In this document: positions 16,784 through 26,593 of the stretch, piece after piece
Layout: each line of letters begins with the position of its first letter
Position numbering within the stretch: position 1 is the first letter of the stretch
Assembly (NCBI GenBank): GCA_016786595.1
Contig: JAEUWB010000060.1
Location: 230,741 to 294,740 of the forward strand
DNA from: a bacterium
GTDB taxonomy: Bacteria; Bdellovibrionota_C; UBA2361; SZUA-149; JAEUWB01
DNA: 64,000 bases
Direction: 5' to 3'
Translations under genes and position numbers: made by a program
The notes under the pieces: generated by a model
Told to the model about the DNA's origin: nothing
The model's database searches: none
What the model saw: the letters and a program-made list of their open reading frames with translations, nothing else

Positions 16784-17761
16784 TTACAATAGCCCGGTCC
16801 CCAGTAGCAGATATCTTGCTTCGCCGATGCCACGCATCGAAGGTTGTGACCAGGTCTGAGCCTGAAAAACAAAGATAATATTCCCATTCTCGGCACGCGC
16901 TCCTGAAGGCGGATTTTTATCCCAGGCCCCTGCCTTAACTGCCCCCTCCAGGGCTTCATCAAAACGTGAACTTCCAGATTGATTGACTTGCTCGATTGAA
17001 AGTAGTTTTCCATCGGGAGAAAGCACGGCACGAAATTCTGCTGGTGTTTTAATGTTGCGAATATCTTCGCGTGAGATTTGTTGCCAATTTCTCTGCTTTA
17101 ACGCCCCAAAAACCTGTAGCGCTACGCGGCGTACAAAAACGGCATATTTATTGGCTTTAGCATTGAGTAACGTTACATCTCCATCTGCTACATCAGGGAG
17201 AAAATCACTAGAGCCGGCGCGAAGCATAGAGCTGCCTTTGCTGCCCGGTAAAAAATCTTTCAGCGTTGTGCCCGTGTTATTATTTTTCTCTGCGCTCTCT
17301 TGCTTAGCTGTATTAGTTGGAACTTCCCCAGAAAGTGCAGCCAAGTTATGATCAAGTGCTAAAGGGGTGAGTTTTTCTACTGACTGGGCACTTGGCTTTG
17401 GGGCGTTAAGACTTTGCTTAGAATTTTTTTGAGCTTGGCTTCTTGTGGTTTGATTCGCCACTTGATCTCCCGCTTCATCTCCGCGGCGAATTGTTTCCTT
17501 AACTGCCCGAGTATCTTTATCGCTTAGACGAACATTTTTTTGTTCGTCTGGCTTCGTTTCTGGAGCTTGAGATGGAGAGACAATTGACTGCGTTTGAGCT
17601 GTAGGCTTAGCTTTAGCTTCAGGTTTGTCAGTTATGGATTTCAGTGAAACTTCATAGAGTTTGGGGCTTTCAGGCTGGGGCTTGTCGACAACCAATAAAC
17701 GCAGGCATAGTAGGTGGGCGATGAGCGAAATCAAAATCGAAGCTGTAATATTTCGTGACAT
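16784..17761 (-). CDS. TonB/TolA-like energy-transducing protein
   Basis: The protein has one N-terminal membrane anchor (about residues 5-22), a long Lys/Ala/Pro/Gln/Ser-rich periplasmic spacer (about 35-220) and a C-terminal domain (about 235-325) with FRAVLSPDGKLLSIEQVNQSG and a terminal strand NIIFVFQAQ, as in the TonB family C-terminal fold. Such proteins pass proton-motive energy from ExbB-ExbD or TolQ-TolR to outer-membrane partners; no exbB/D is in this window. The start is ATG 17761, with GTG 17767 also possible. It is divergent from tatA with only about 28 bases between starts, so their promoters must overlap. Confidence 0.8.
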   Translation of the reverse strand: MSRNITASILISLIAHLLCLRLLVVDKPQPESPKLYEVSLKSITDKPEAKAKPTAQTQSIVSPSQAPETKPDEQKNVRLSDKDTRAVKETIRRGDEAGDQVANQTTRSQAQKNSKQSLNAPKPSAQSVEKLTPLALDHNLAALSGEVPTNTAKQESAEKNNNTGTTLKDFLPGSKGSSMLRAGSSDFLPDVADGDVTLLNAKANKYAVFVRRVALQVFGALKQRNWQQISREDIRNIKTPAEFRAVLSPDGKLLSIEQVNQSGSSRFDEALEGAVKAGAWDKNPPSGARAENGNIIFVFQAQTWSQPSMRGIGEARYLLLGTGLL

Positions 17762-17789
17762 TACCACCTAAAAAGAGGATTAGAGTTTT

Positions 17790-17984
17790 ATGTTTGGCCT
17801 AGGTATCGGTGAATTAGCAATCATTTTAATTATTGTAGTGATTGTTTTCGGAGTAGGAAAGCTCCCCGAATTAGGCACGGGTTTAGGTGAAGGCATTAAA
17901 AATTTCAAGAAATCCTATAAAGACGCCAAAGCAATTGACGTCACTGACAGCGCCAAGAAAGATGAAGATGGTAAGGTCGGATAA
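17790..17984 (+). CDS. tatA: Sec-independent protein translocase TatA/TatE
   Basis: The 64-residue protein is a complete TatA: a short N-terminal transmembrane helix (about 5-20), the FGxxKLPELG hinge ([18 protein letters not shown]), an amphipathic helix with Lys pairs, and a charged tail. TatA oligomers form the conduit for folded twin-arginine substrates in the inner membrane. tatB and tatC are not adjacent. It lies back to back with the TonB-like gene. Confidence 0.95.
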   Translation: MFGLGIGELAIILIIVVIVFGVGKLPELGTGLGEGIKNFKKSYKDAKAIDVTDSAKKDEDGKVG

Positions 17985-18040
17985 CAGCGCCACGTTTGCC
18001 GCAAGCGCGTAATAATTTAGAACGTAATCCAGTTTTTGCC

Positions 18041-19246
18041 TTAAGAGCTTGCCCCTGCTTGTTCAACGCTATACGGGCGAATTGAAATCCAAGCGGCTTG
18101 GGCGGCATTCTCAGTAAAAATCGCGCGGACTTGTTTTTTAGCTAAACTCTGAATCACGTCGGACTTAGCGGCCTTTTCCGACTGCAGCTCGAGAATTTTT
18201 TCAGGTTCGAGTGTCTGGAAGGTGTTTACTGAGCTGAGCGCGTTTTCGGCAAAAATTGTGACCCGCGAAATTTCAACATTCTGCTTGTCGTACAATTTAG
18301 CCTCTAGCGTGACATTGCGAAAATTGTAGGCAGTTTCATTATTTAAGATGCCCTCGACTACATAGATTTGCTTGCCATTATGCAACGTGGCAATGCTACC
18401 AGTAACGCTCTCAAGTGCAAGGCCTTGAGGTGGTAGAACGACGCTAGACTGTTCAGCTGGATTCGGACTGACAAGCGAAAACTCCATGACTTTTCCCACA
18501 GCCAGAAAAGCCAGCACTACGCATGCTGGGAAAAGCATCAAAAGTGAACTATTCAAGCTTAGCCCTTGAGTTTTGGTTGGAGGTTTTAACCCATAATTGT
18601 CGCGGTCCTCATTTGCAATTGAAGACTCGATCACAGCTTCATCAATAAAGCGATCGATAATTTGGCTATGCACTGGCAGTACGCTTGGTGTGCGTGTGCG
18701 AAATGTTTGATCTAAAACTGGCGCGCGCAGGGTATTGAAATTTGTTGTTGAGTGAAGTTCTTGATCGATTGTAAATGCAGATTCATCATAGCAGTCTGTG
18801 CGCTCAAAACTTTCCTGATCAGCTGAATGAGTTTGTTCCACTTCGTCTTGATCCATTTTAGACCAACGCACACTGGGGTGTGAAATAAACGCACGCATAT
18901 CGACTTCAAGCACTTGATCTGTTGCCGCACTTGGCCAACTCACGGCGACTTCAGGAATTTCACCATGAGTTAGAAGGTCACGTTGTAAAAGATGCTGTGC
19001 TGTCTGAGTTCCGCTTGTGCAAGATGCGCTCTGCAGCATGCCAATGCCGCCAGACTGATCATAAGTTGGAGCTGCAGTTGTCATTGTCGCAGTTGAACTC
19101 TCTGAGCGAAAACGCTTCGGGGGGACTAAATTTAAAGTGAAACGTTCATCGCAAAGCTCGCAATGAAACCGCGGACTTTCCACATGAGCAACTTGCTTAG
19201 TATCAATTGCAAACTTAGTTTTACAGGCTGGGCATTCTACGATCAT
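18041..19246 (-). CDS. MJ0042-type zinc-ribbon, DUF3426-like membrane protein
   Basis: The N-terminus is a zinc ribbon (VECPACKTKFAID ... FHCELCDERFTLN; four cysteines in two CxxC pairs, residues 5-32). A polar linker of about 190 residues leads to one membrane helix (about 233-255), followed by a periplasmic beta-rich C-terminal domain (VEGILNNETAYNFRNVTLEA) like the DUF3426 domain. This architecture is common in deltaproteobacteria, where the role is unknown; a membrane-bound sensor or regulator is the usual guess. It is divergent from gdhA across about 220 bases. Confidence 0.8.
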   Translation of the reverse strand: MIVECPACKTKFAIDTKQVAHVESPRFHCELCDERFTLNLVPPKRFRSESSTATMTTAAPTYDQSGGIGMLQSASCTSGTQTAQHLLQRDLLTHGEIPEVAVSWPSAATDQVLEVDMRAFISHPSVRWSKMDQDEVEQTHSADQESFERTDCYDESAFTIDQELHSTTNFNTLRAPVLDQTFRTRTPSVLPVHSQIIDRFIDEAVIESSIANEDRDNYGLKPPTKTQGLSLNSSLLMLFPACVVLAFLAVGKVMEFSLVSPNPAEQSSVVLPPQGLALESVTGSIATLHNGKQIYVVEGILNNETAYNFRNVTLEAKLYDKQNVEISRVTIFAENALSSVNTFQTLEPEKILELQSEKAAKSDVIQSLAKKQVRAIFTENAAQAAWISIRPYSVEQAGASS

Positions 19247-19469
19247 AATTTTTTAGAACCACCTACTTTTAGTGAAATCAGATACTTAATTCGTACCATA
19301 GGGGGGTACTAGCTAAACAAGTACAAAAATGCTGCTTTAATTTGAATGTAGAAGAATCAGTGTAAAATCGAGCTGCCAAGTCACAACGCTTGAGTGTTCA
19401 TGGCACCCACTGGCACCGATTAGAGAACTATGTTTTATTGCTGCGGATATAGATTTCAATGGAGTATTA

Positions 19470-20741
19470 ATGCTTATGTCTACAGAAATGCCGCTTTTTA
19501 GCAACGCACTTAAGCAGCTTGATCAAGCTTTAACTTATACAAAATTACACGAGGACACGGTTTCAATGCTGCGCCAGCCGAAAACCGTGATCCAGTTTTC
19601 GATTCCTGTGCGCATGGACAATGGCGCGCTTAAAGTCTTCAAAGGCTACCGCATCCAGTATAGCGATGCGCGCGGGCCGGCAAAGGGCGGAATCCGCTTT
19701 CACCCACAAGTTAACATGGACGAAGTCCAATCACTTGCTTTCTGGATGGCGATTAAGTGTGCCGTAGTGAATATCCCTTTTGGCGGTGGCAAGGGGGGTG
19801 TGCGTGTTAACCCCAAGGAACTTTCCAAAGCTGAATTAGAGCGCCTCAGTCGGGGCTATATTAACGGTGTCGCCGATTATATTGGACCAGATCGCGATAT
19901 TCCTGCGCCTGATGTTTACACAGATGAAACAGTGATGGCCTGGATGTATGACCAGTACTGCGTGATTAAGCGTCAACAACTTCCTGCTGTCATTACTGGT
20001 AAGCCCGTTGCGCTCGGTGGTTCGCTTGGCCGAGGGGATGCCACTGGCCGTGGCGGCTTCTACGTGATGCAAGCACTACGTCAAGAGCTTGCGCTTAGCG
20101 GTGAAGCTCCAACAATTGCGATTCAAGGTTTTGGAAATGCTGGCACTCACTTTGCTCAGCTGGCCTCGGCCGCTGGCTATCGTGTTGTAGCTGTAAGTGA
20201 TTCTAAATCAGGAATCTACAATCCAAACGGCTTGAATATCGAAGCGACAATCGCGGAAAAGAAGAAAACAGGCCAATTGGTTGCCAACGGGCTGGAAAAG
20301 CCGATCTCTAACGCAGAGCTCTTAGAACTAAACGTCGATGTGCTCGTTCCAGCGGCGCTTGAAGATCAGATTACAGTGAAAAATGCAGATAAGATTAAGG
20401 CTCATGTTGTACTCGAGTTAGCAAACGGCCCAACTTCATTTGACGCTGACCAAATTCTCTTTAAAAATGGCGTAACGGTGCTTCCGGATATTTTGGCAAA
20501 TGCTGGCGGTGTCACAGTGTCTTATTATGAGTGGGTGCAAAATCGCGCAGGACATTATTGGCCGATTGAAAAAGTGCACACTGAGTTAAACACTACAATT
20601 TCTCAAGCTGCGCGCGACATTTATAAATTCAAAACCGATCGTAAATGCTCAGTGCGTGATGCAGCTTATGCGCTAGCGCTGGCCCGCCTTGGTTCGGCGA
20701 TCGAGTCGCATGGGACACAGACATACTTTGGCAAAGCCTAA
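19470..20741 (+). CDS. gdhA: Glutamate dehydrogenase (Glu/Leu/Phe/Val family)
   Basis: The 423-residue protein matches hexameric GDH of about 420 residues. The glutamate pocket KGGIRFHPQVNMDEV (72-86), catalytic lysine region FWMAIKCAVVNIPFGGGKGGV (91-111), DIPAPDVYT and the NAD(P) fold AIQGFGNAGTHFA are intact. It interconverts glutamate with 2-oxoglutarate and ammonia in the cytoplasm. The start at 19470 follows TGGAG. The stop lies inside the beginning of rlmB, so the two are probably cotranscribed. Confidence 0.95.
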   Translation: MLMSTEMPLFSNALKQLDQALTYTKLHEDTVSMLRQPKTVIQFSIPVRMDNGALKVFKGYRIQYSDARGPAKGGIRFHPQVNMDEVQSLAFWMAIKCAVVNIPFGGGKGGVRVNPKELSKAELERLSRGYINGVADYIGPDRDIPAPDVYTDETVMAWMYDQYCVIKRQQLPAVITGKPVALGGSLGRGDATGRGGFYVMQALRQELALSGEAPTIAIQGFGNAGTHFAQLASAAGYRVVAVSDSKSGIYNPNGLNIEATIAEKKKTGQLVANGLEKPISNAELLELNVDVLVPAALEDQITVKNADKIKAHVVLELANGPTSFDADQILFKNGVTVLPDILANAGGVTVSYYEWVQNRAGHYWPIEKVHTELNTTISQAARDIYKFKTDRKCSVRDAAYALALARLGSAIESHGTQTYFGKA

Positions 20742-21570
20742 GCAAGAGATTGTTTGCGGAGCAAATCCTGTCCTTGAACTAATTAAGAGTCGGCCACAAT
20801 CGATTGATTGTGTCTTTATTGCCGCAGGATCGAAGCGCGAACGTGAAGCTGAAAGGCTTGGGAAAATTGTCCGCGTACGCATAGTCGAGCGTCGCGAACT
20901 AGATGGCATGGTTCACGAAGTTCCACATCAAGGAATTCTGGCTGTGTTGCGGCAAGCAAAGCGTGGGCATGGCCCTAACGAAGAGCGCTCGGCTAAACCA
21001 CAAACCTCTGAGCAAATCGACGCTGGGCCTGATTTTGGAATTGCTACAGCACCGACTTTTGCCGATTTTTGTAAACAGCTTGAGCGTGCTGCAGACCAGA
21101 CCGAGAATTTATTAGTTGTGGCGCTTGATGAGGTGCAAGACCCGCATAATTTTGGAGCCATTCTTCGTGCGAGTGCATGCGCTGGAGCAAGGGCTGTTTT
21201 GATCGCAGAGCGTCGTAGCGCACCATTATCGATCGTTGCCCGCAAGGCCAGTGCTGGAGCTAGCGAGCGCATTCCGGTTATTGTTGTTGCTAACTTGAGA
21301 GATGCTCTACAAAAATTAAAAAAATACAATTTATGGATTGTCGGCACAGAACTTGGGGCTAAAAGTCAGAGTTTATATCAGACTGAACTACCCCAGCGTG
21401 CGGTGGTAGTTGTTGGATCGGAAGGCGCTGGTATTCGGCCGATCATTAGTCAGGAATGTGATTTTCACCTTGAAATCCCTATGCCTGGAAAATTTGACTC
21501 GCTCAATGTAAGTCAAGCGACAAGTATTGTGCTTTTTGAATTTGTAAGACAAGGCATTTTGAAAGTATGA
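20710..21570 (+). CDS. rlmB: 23S rRNA (guanosine-2'-O)-methyltransferase RlmB-like (SpoU family)
   Basis: An N-terminal L30e-like substrate-binding domain (IVCGANPVLELIKSR ... VPHQGILAVL) is followed by an SPOUT methyltransferase domain with its three motifs: DPHNFGAILRASACAGA, VVVGSEGAGIRP and IPMPGKFDSLNVSQATSIVL. RlmB methylates the 2'-OH of a guanosine in the 23S rRNA peptidyl-transferase region using SAM in a knotted dimer. The start is set at ATG 20710, 32 bases inside gdhA; TTG 20728 is another option. The linker between domains (about 85-110) is longer than usual. Confidence 0.88.
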   Translation: MGHRHTLAKPKQEIVCGANPVLELIKSRPQSIDCVFIAAGSKREREAERLGKIVRVRIVERRELDGMVHEVPHQGILAVLRQAKRGHGPNEERSAKPQTSEQIDAGPDFGIATAPTFADFCKQLERAADQTENLLVVALDEVQDPHNFGAILRASACAGARAVLIAERRSAPLSIVARKASAGASERIPVIVVANLRDALQKLKKYNLWIVGTELGAKSQSLYQTELPQRAVVVVGSEGAGIRPIISQECDFHLEIPMPGKFDSLNVSQATSIVLFEFVRQGILKV

Positions 21571-21577
21571 CTGCTGC

Positions 21578-21678
21578 CTGTCATTCAGAGCAGGCGACAG
21601 CATGCGTGGCAATCTCACACGACGAGGGCCAGCATTGCTGGAGATCGCCGCGGTCGCGCTGCTCCCTCGCGATGACAG
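21578..21678. repeat. Palindromic element (copy B)
   Basis: Outer CTGTCAT/ATGACAG, a middle GCGTGGCAATCTC/GAGATCGCCGCGG with mismatches and a central CCAGC-ATT-GCTGG nest into one imperfect palindrome between rlmB and trpS. It shares CGTGGCAATCT and the TGTCAT end with the element at 10536-10689. Confidence 0.65.
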
Positions 21679-21698
21679 TAAGCTATGAATATTAGATT

Positions 21699-22703
21699 AT
21701 GAAAAAAGAGATTATTACTAAACACAAAGAGTTAGTTTTTTCTGGGGTGCAACCGTCCAGCGGGCAAGTCCACCTGGGCAACTATTTGGGGGCGATGCGG
21801 CGCTTTGTGACTTTATCAGCAAAGCACGAAACGATTATTTGTTTAGTCGATCTGCATGCGCTGACCTCTGTGCAGGATCCAGATAAGCTGAGCGAGAATA
21901 CTTTAAGTTTGGCCGCCGCCTATCTAGCAATTGGTCTTAATCCAGAGCAAGTTACAATTTTTCGTCAGTCAGATGTGATCGAAGTTTGCGAGCTTTGTTG
22001 GTATTTGTCGTGTTTTTTCCCTTTAGGGCTTTTAGAGCGCGCGCATGCTTTTAAAGATGTCAAAGCGCAAAATGCCAATGTCAATTCAGGGGTAATGTTT
22101 TATCCTGTATTGATGGCCGCCGACGTACTTTTATATCGTGGCACGAAAGTCCCTGTAGGAGCCGATCAAAAGCAGCATGTGGAAATGATGCGCGATGTCG
22201 CCATCCGTGTGAATAACCAATGCGGTGAAATTTTTCCTTTGCCTGAACCATTGATTGAAGAATCAACCGGCGTAATTGTTGGCCTAGACGGGCGAAAGAT
22301 GTCTAAACGTTACAATAACTATATTGGTCTGTTTGAAGATGCTAAATCGGCGCGCAAGAAGATCATGTCAATCGTAACTGATTCAAAAAGTGTTGAAGAT
22401 AAAAAAGATCCTGAAACGTGTAACGTATTTAAACTTTATAAGCTCCTTGCCACCGATCAGGAGGTAAATGCTTTAGCTGAAAGGTATCGCGCCGGTGGGA
22501 TGGGTTATGGTCATGCCAAGGAGGAACTATTTCAGGTCTACGAACGAACCTTTGGCCCAATGCGTGAAAAATATAATGACTGGATGTCTAAGCCCGAGGA
22601 GTTAAAGGTGATCCTAGCTGCGGGGGCCAAAAAGGCGCGTGCGGTTGCGCATCACACGATGGCACTACTGCGCGGAAAACTAGGTCTTGGTGAAATTCTT
22701 TGA
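21699..22703 (+). CDS. trpS: Tryptophanyl-tRNA synthetase
   Basis: This 334-residue class I synthetase has the HIGH-like signature SSGQVHLGNYLGA (HLGN at 25-28), the tryptophan pocket region GVMFYPVLMAADVLLY and KMSKR at about 198-202. It charges tRNA-Trp in the cytoplasm. Length is typical of bacterial TrpS. The start ATG at 21699 lies 20 bases after a palindromic repeat, and no strong ribosome binding site is seen. In many deltaproteobacteria trpS is followed by scpA-scpB; here a secreted-protein gene intervenes. Confidence 0.95.
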   Translation: MKKEIITKHKELVFSGVQPSSGQVHLGNYLGAMRRFVTLSAKHETIICLVDLHALTSVQDPDKLSENTLSLAAAYLAIGLNPEQVTIFRQSDVIEVCELCWYLSCFFPLGLLERAHAFKDVKAQNANVNSGVMFYPVLMAADVLLYRGTKVPVGADQKQHVEMMRDVAIRVNNQCGEIFPLPEPLIEESTGVIVGLDGRKMSKRYNNYIGLFEDAKSARKKIMSIVTDSKSVEDKKDPETCNVFKLYKLLATDQEVNALAERYRAGGMGYGHAKEELFQVYERTFGPMREKYNDWMSKPEELKVILAAGAKKARAVAHHTMALLRGKLGLGEIL

Positions 22704-22838
22704 ACTAGTTTTCTGGCTAAGATTTCAAAACACGCTCTGACTCAAGGTAAGTGCCCGAAACATCTTCGTTTTTATTAAGCTTTTCTTTCTGAAGCAGTAA
22801 CTTGGACCGGACGGATTATAGTCAGGAGACTTAATCCA

Positions 22839-24914
22839 TTGGTTTTTAGGTTTTTTTTATTACTAACCGTGTTGGCTTTACTGGCGCTATCGTCTGCAAG
22901 TGCTACTGTTCAAGATTGTCCGACTTCTGGAAGATCCACGTTAAAACTTAGTTTCCCAAAGGGTCTGTCGATGACCGGCGGCACCTTAGTGCTTAAACGT
23001 AAAAATTCTCGATGCCGGGTAGTTAAGTTTTTCTCGACACGCAGTAGTAAGACTTTCAAAAAATTTCCACAGGGGGATTATGAATTAAGCGTTATCTCAA
23101 ATTCTGGCTGTCACAAGAAAATATCAAAAAAACTTAGACTACGATCAAATCGATCGAGGTTTGTTAAGATCAAAGCTGATGTTTGTCCTGTTAGTCTTAA
23201 CGCGGAGGTGCAATTACCAAGTTGCGACGGGGCGTCTAGACCGCTCATTCTATATCCGAACATAACTTATCGAGTCACTGGGCTTCAGGTTCGTAATTGT
23301 CCGTTGCAAATTGAGGCTGGGGCTAAGATTAAAATCGATCCAGATGCACAACTTGACTTAAAACGTGATCTAGTGATTTCACCTCGAGCAAATTTGTCTG
23401 CGGATCCAATATTCGTCGCAACTGCTCATGAAGATCGATGGTGGTACACACCGCTTATTTTGCGTAAATATCAAACGATTTACTTTGAATGGTTTGGTGG
23501 AGGGTATTGCCAGGTTGGGAGCGGCGCAGTTTGCGACTATGCGGATTCCAGTCAAGCCATGCAATTTGCGGTAAATGCGCTAACATCCGGTGGAACTCTC
23601 AGTACCTTTCAAAATTCTCCTGTAGCTAGTCATTATATCAACTTAAAGAAAAACGTAATTATTGCGCGTAATAATATTACTATCGATTTGAATAACAGTT
23701 TTATTCATAACGACAACTCAACTACGCGATTTATTTGCGATGGAGATCGCAATCCTAGCTTAGACCTCAATGATTTAAACCATCGCGTTGAAGGTTATTT
23801 GCAAGCGCTCTTTCCGGACGACTTGCCTCTAGCAATCGAGCAACGTTGGGAGCGAGCGATTAGTAATTGTCAGATTCGTGAAGTGCAATTTGGATTACCA
23901 AATCTTAATTTATCTCCAGCTCAGCTCTCAAGCAATAAATCAGGAATCGCGAATTTTCGCTGGGTTAAGCACGGACTAGCTGAAGACATAACCCGATTAG
24001 GACCAGGTTCATCAGGTTTAACACTGCAAGTTTGTCGTGATTGTGTGGCGCGCAGAATCCAAATCCGTGGGTCTCAAGATGGATATTTTATTTATGCTCA
24101 TGGACGTTATAACTGGACTGCTAATATGATAGCGATCCTTGTGCACTTATCAGAAAACACACGCATCGAGGATCTATATATTGCGGATGCCCCACTTTTT
24201 GCTGGAATCCAAGTCAAAGGTGGAAAAAATAATACAATCATAAATTCGACAGTTGAGAATTTGATTGAACCGATTAATAAATGGAGACTTAAGAACCCAC
24301 TGAACCCTAGTTCAGGCTTAGAGCGAATCCCGACGAATGATTTGGGGGAATATTTAGATTACGCTAATCCACCAAATGTTGTAGGGATTAACTATGGATC
24401 GCGAGTCGCATTTTGGGATCGTGGAGACTCGCCGTACCAAACTCCTCAAGCTGATCCGGCACGCCTACCTAAATTCAGCTACCCGTATTTAGGTTCAGGT
24501 TATGCATTTGCTGATTTACGTCGCGCAAGTCGCAATACCGTCTGGCAAAACTTATCAGTTTTAAATGCTCCAGCTTATAGCGCCTTTTCATCGACTGAGT
24601 CCTTTGCTTCGCAATATTTTAATCTTTATGCACAGAACGTCAACAACGGCATGGTTTTTAATCGTCAGGGTTCGACGTTAGTCGGCGGGGAATCGGGGCA
24701 TCAAATTCAGCATATTAATTTTCATAATATGATATCGAATGGCATTTATCTAAAAGTCGAAGCAACTGCCGAAGCTGATATGTCAATTTTGGCAACTGCC
24801 CATGCTGGGAATAATTATATTTCAAGATTGCAACCAAACTCCGGATGCATCAGATTTGCGCCTGGAGTTCTGGCAAGCGTGTTTGTAGGCTTTGAAAATA
24901 TCGATTGCCACTAA
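22839..24914 (+). CDS. Secreted right-handed beta-helix (pectate-lyase-like) protein
   Basis: The product opens with a signal peptide (about residues 1-22, cut near ASA), then a Lys-rich beta domain (about 25-110) with paired cysteines. A long region of short strand-turn repeats follows (about 140-690), such as NVIIARNNITIDLNN, NTRIEDLYIADAPLFAGIQV and NNTIINSTVENL, typical of parallel beta-helix proteins related to pectate lyases. No catalytic set can be named. It is likely exported and may bind or cleave polysaccharide. The start is TTG 22839, 12 bases after AGGAG. It interrupts the usual trpS-scpA order. Confidence 0.65.
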   Translation: MVFRFFLLLTVLALLALSSASATVQDCPTSGRSTLKLSFPKGLSMTGGTLVLKRKNSRCRVVKFFSTRSSKTFKKFPQGDYELSVISNSGCHKKISKKLRLRSNRSRFVKIKADVCPVSLNAEVQLPSCDGASRPLILYPNITYRVTGLQVRNCPLQIEAGAKIKIDPDAQLDLKRDLVISPRANLSADPIFVATAHEDRWWYTPLILRKYQTIYFEWFGGGYCQVGSGAVCDYADSSQAMQFAVNALTSGGTLSTFQNSPVASHYINLKKNVIIARNNITIDLNNSFIHNDNSTTRFICDGDRNPSLDLNDLNHRVEGYLQALFPDDLPLAIEQRWERAISNCQIREVQFGLPNLNLSPAQLSSNKSGIANFRWVKHGLAEDITRLGPGSSGLTLQVCRDCVARRIQIRGSQDGYFIYAHGRYNWTANMIAILVHLSENTRIEDLYIADAPLFAGIQVKGGKNNTIINSTVENLIEPINKWRLKNPLNPSSGLERIPTNDLGEYLDYANPPNVVGINYGSRVAFWDRGDSPYQTPQADPARLPKFSYPYLGSGYAFADLRRASRNTVWQNLSVLNAPAYSAFSSTESFASQYFNLYAQNVNNGMVFNRQGSTLVGGESGHQIQHINFHNMISNGIYLKVEATAEADMSILATAHAGNNYISRLQPNSGCIRFAPGVLASVFVGFENIDCH

Positions 24915-25027
24915 CTCCGATTCTGAATAAGCCTTAAATTTAAGCACCTTGAACTAAAATCAATAAAGTATTACAGTGCTTTATCGCGGAGGAGACTTTT
25001 CCTCTATAATTTGCTAGGTAATAGAGC

Positions 25028-25930
25028 ATGCAAGAAATTACGTCGCCTGAAGTAAGTGCGACAACAGCACAAAGTTTTTTTGGATCTTTTAACGTCAATC
25101 TGGAGATTTTCCAGGGGCCGCTTGATCTACTACTGCACCTCGTCAACCGCGAAGAAGTTTCAATTGACGAAGTTGACCTTTCAAGAATCGCCGAAGAATA
25201 TTTACAAATCATTGAAAATGCTAAACGCCTCGACCTGGAACTCGCCTCCGAGTATTTAGTCATTGCAGCAACGCTTTTAACGATTAAGAGCGAGCGAATT
25301 TTAACCGGTAACCTAGTCCGCCGCGACTTAGGTAGTTTGGAAGATTCTTCTCAGTTTTATGATGAGCTACGTGCACGGCTCAAGGAATATGAGAAGATTA
25401 AGTTACAAGCTGACGCTTTACGCACTCATTCACAGTCGGGCTTAAACGTTTTTCGACATTTTCCTGCGGAATTGCCACAGTCTACTGAGAATGAAGATGA
25501 CTTTGAAGTCACAGACGACGCGTTCTCCTTGGGGTCGTATTTCTTCCAACTGCTCAAACGAGTTGGCGGCACACTTGAAGTATTACGGATTAAACTTGAA
25601 TCGATCCCTGTGGTCGACTTAATGATGCGCGCGATTAACTTTATGCGTGATTCAAGCGAACGTAAATTTTCAATCTATGAACTTGCGCGCACGCTACGTA
25701 GCACAACCAAGCGCATTGGTGATGCTAAGACGGCTGTAATTGGGACTTTTATCTCGGTTTTAGAGCTTGCTAAGCGAGGAGTAGTTGAGCTTGAGCAGGA
25801 TGGTGAAGGCGGGAATATTGCGATTGCTCTAAATATGCTTGCCCCAGATGCTAGCTCAGTTTTTGATGTTAAGAACGATAACCCAGAATCAGAGACGCGC
25901 TTAGAGGCAAATTTTAATCACCACGAATAA
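25028..25930 (+). CDS. scpA: Segregation and condensation protein A
   Basis: The 300-residue protein has the ScpA kleisin start (NVNLEIFQGPLDLLLHLVNREEVSIDEVDLSRIAEEYL, about 17-55), the EYLVIAATLLTIKSERIL helix, and a C-terminal winged helix (about 190-270). ScpA bridges the SMC heads and ScpB in the bacterial condensin that compacts and separates chromosomes. It is followed 12 bases later by scpB, its obligate partner. The C-terminal 30 residues are an acidic tail. Confidence 0.95.
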   Translation: MQEITSPEVSATTAQSFFGSFNVNLEIFQGPLDLLLHLVNREEVSIDEVDLSRIAEEYLQIIENAKRLDLELASEYLVIAATLLTIKSERILTGNLVRRDLGSLEDSSQFYDELRARLKEYEKIKLQADALRTHSQSGLNVFRHFPAELPQSTENEDDFEVTDDAFSLGSYFFQLLKRVGGTLEVLRIKLESIPVVDLMMRAINFMRDSSERKFSIYELARTLRSTTKRIGDAKTAVIGTFISVLELAKRGVVELEQDGEGGNIAIALNMLAPDASSVFDVKNDNPESETRLEANFNHHE

Positions 25931-25942
25931 GCTTAAGTAGTT

Positions 25943-26593
25943 ATGGAAAACATGCAAGATCAATTTGAAGGGGAAGTTCAAGAAGTACTAGAGGCAGTTG
26001 CCTGCGACTTAGAGCCCCGAGCGCTTGTTGCTGCAGTGATTTTTTCAAGCCCGCGCCCGCTTAGTTTTGAGCGGATTATTGCTGCAACTGAATTAGATCA
26101 GGAGCAGGTTGAGCAAGCATTGAAAGAACTTCAAGCGGAAGTCAATGAAGATAAATTTGGATTTTCTTTAAAAGAAGTTAAGGGCGGGTATCAATTTTTT
26201 TCATCACTCAAGGCGGCCCAAGCTGTGAGGAAAATTGTTCCTCCTAAAATTAAACGTTTAAGTCGGGCTGCTGCTGAAACACTAGCAGTGATTGCATATA
26301 AGCAGCCAGTCGACCGCGCTCAAATTGAATCAATTCGTGGAGTTGATGCGCTACCGACATTAAAAACGCTTTTGGATTACAAACTTATTCGCATCGTCGG
26401 CAAACAAAACACTCCTGGTAGCCCAGTGCTTTATGGTACAACGGATCATTTCTTAGAGCGATTTCAATTACGCGATTTAGCTGATTTACCTTCCGTGCGT
26501 GATTTAGGCGAATTGGTTGAAGCGACTGCCGATGAAGAAGGTGAAACACCTGATTCTACCTTTGAAGCAGAATCAGACAATCTAACATCATAA
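25943..26593 (+). CDS. scpB: Segregation and condensation protein B
   Basis: Two winged-helix domains typical of ScpB are visible: about residues 25-100 (ALVAAVIFSSPRPLSFERII) and about 105-180 (LSRAAAETLAVIAYKQPVDRAQIESIRGVD, GKQNTPGSPVLYGTTDHFLERF). ScpB dimers bind ScpA in the SMC complex. The acidic N- and C-terminal extensions are common in this family. The gene is one operon with scpA. Confidence 0.95.
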   Translation: MENMQDQFEGEVQEVLEAVACDLEPRALVAAVIFSSPRPLSFERIIAATELDQEQVEQALKELQAEVNEDKFGFSLKEVKGGYQFFSSLKAAQAVRKIVPPKIKRLSRAAAETLAVIAYKQPVDRAQIESIRGVDALPTLKTLLDYKLIRIVGKQNTPGSPVLYGTTDHFLERFQLRDLADLPSVRDLGELVEATADEEGETPDSTFEAESDNLTS

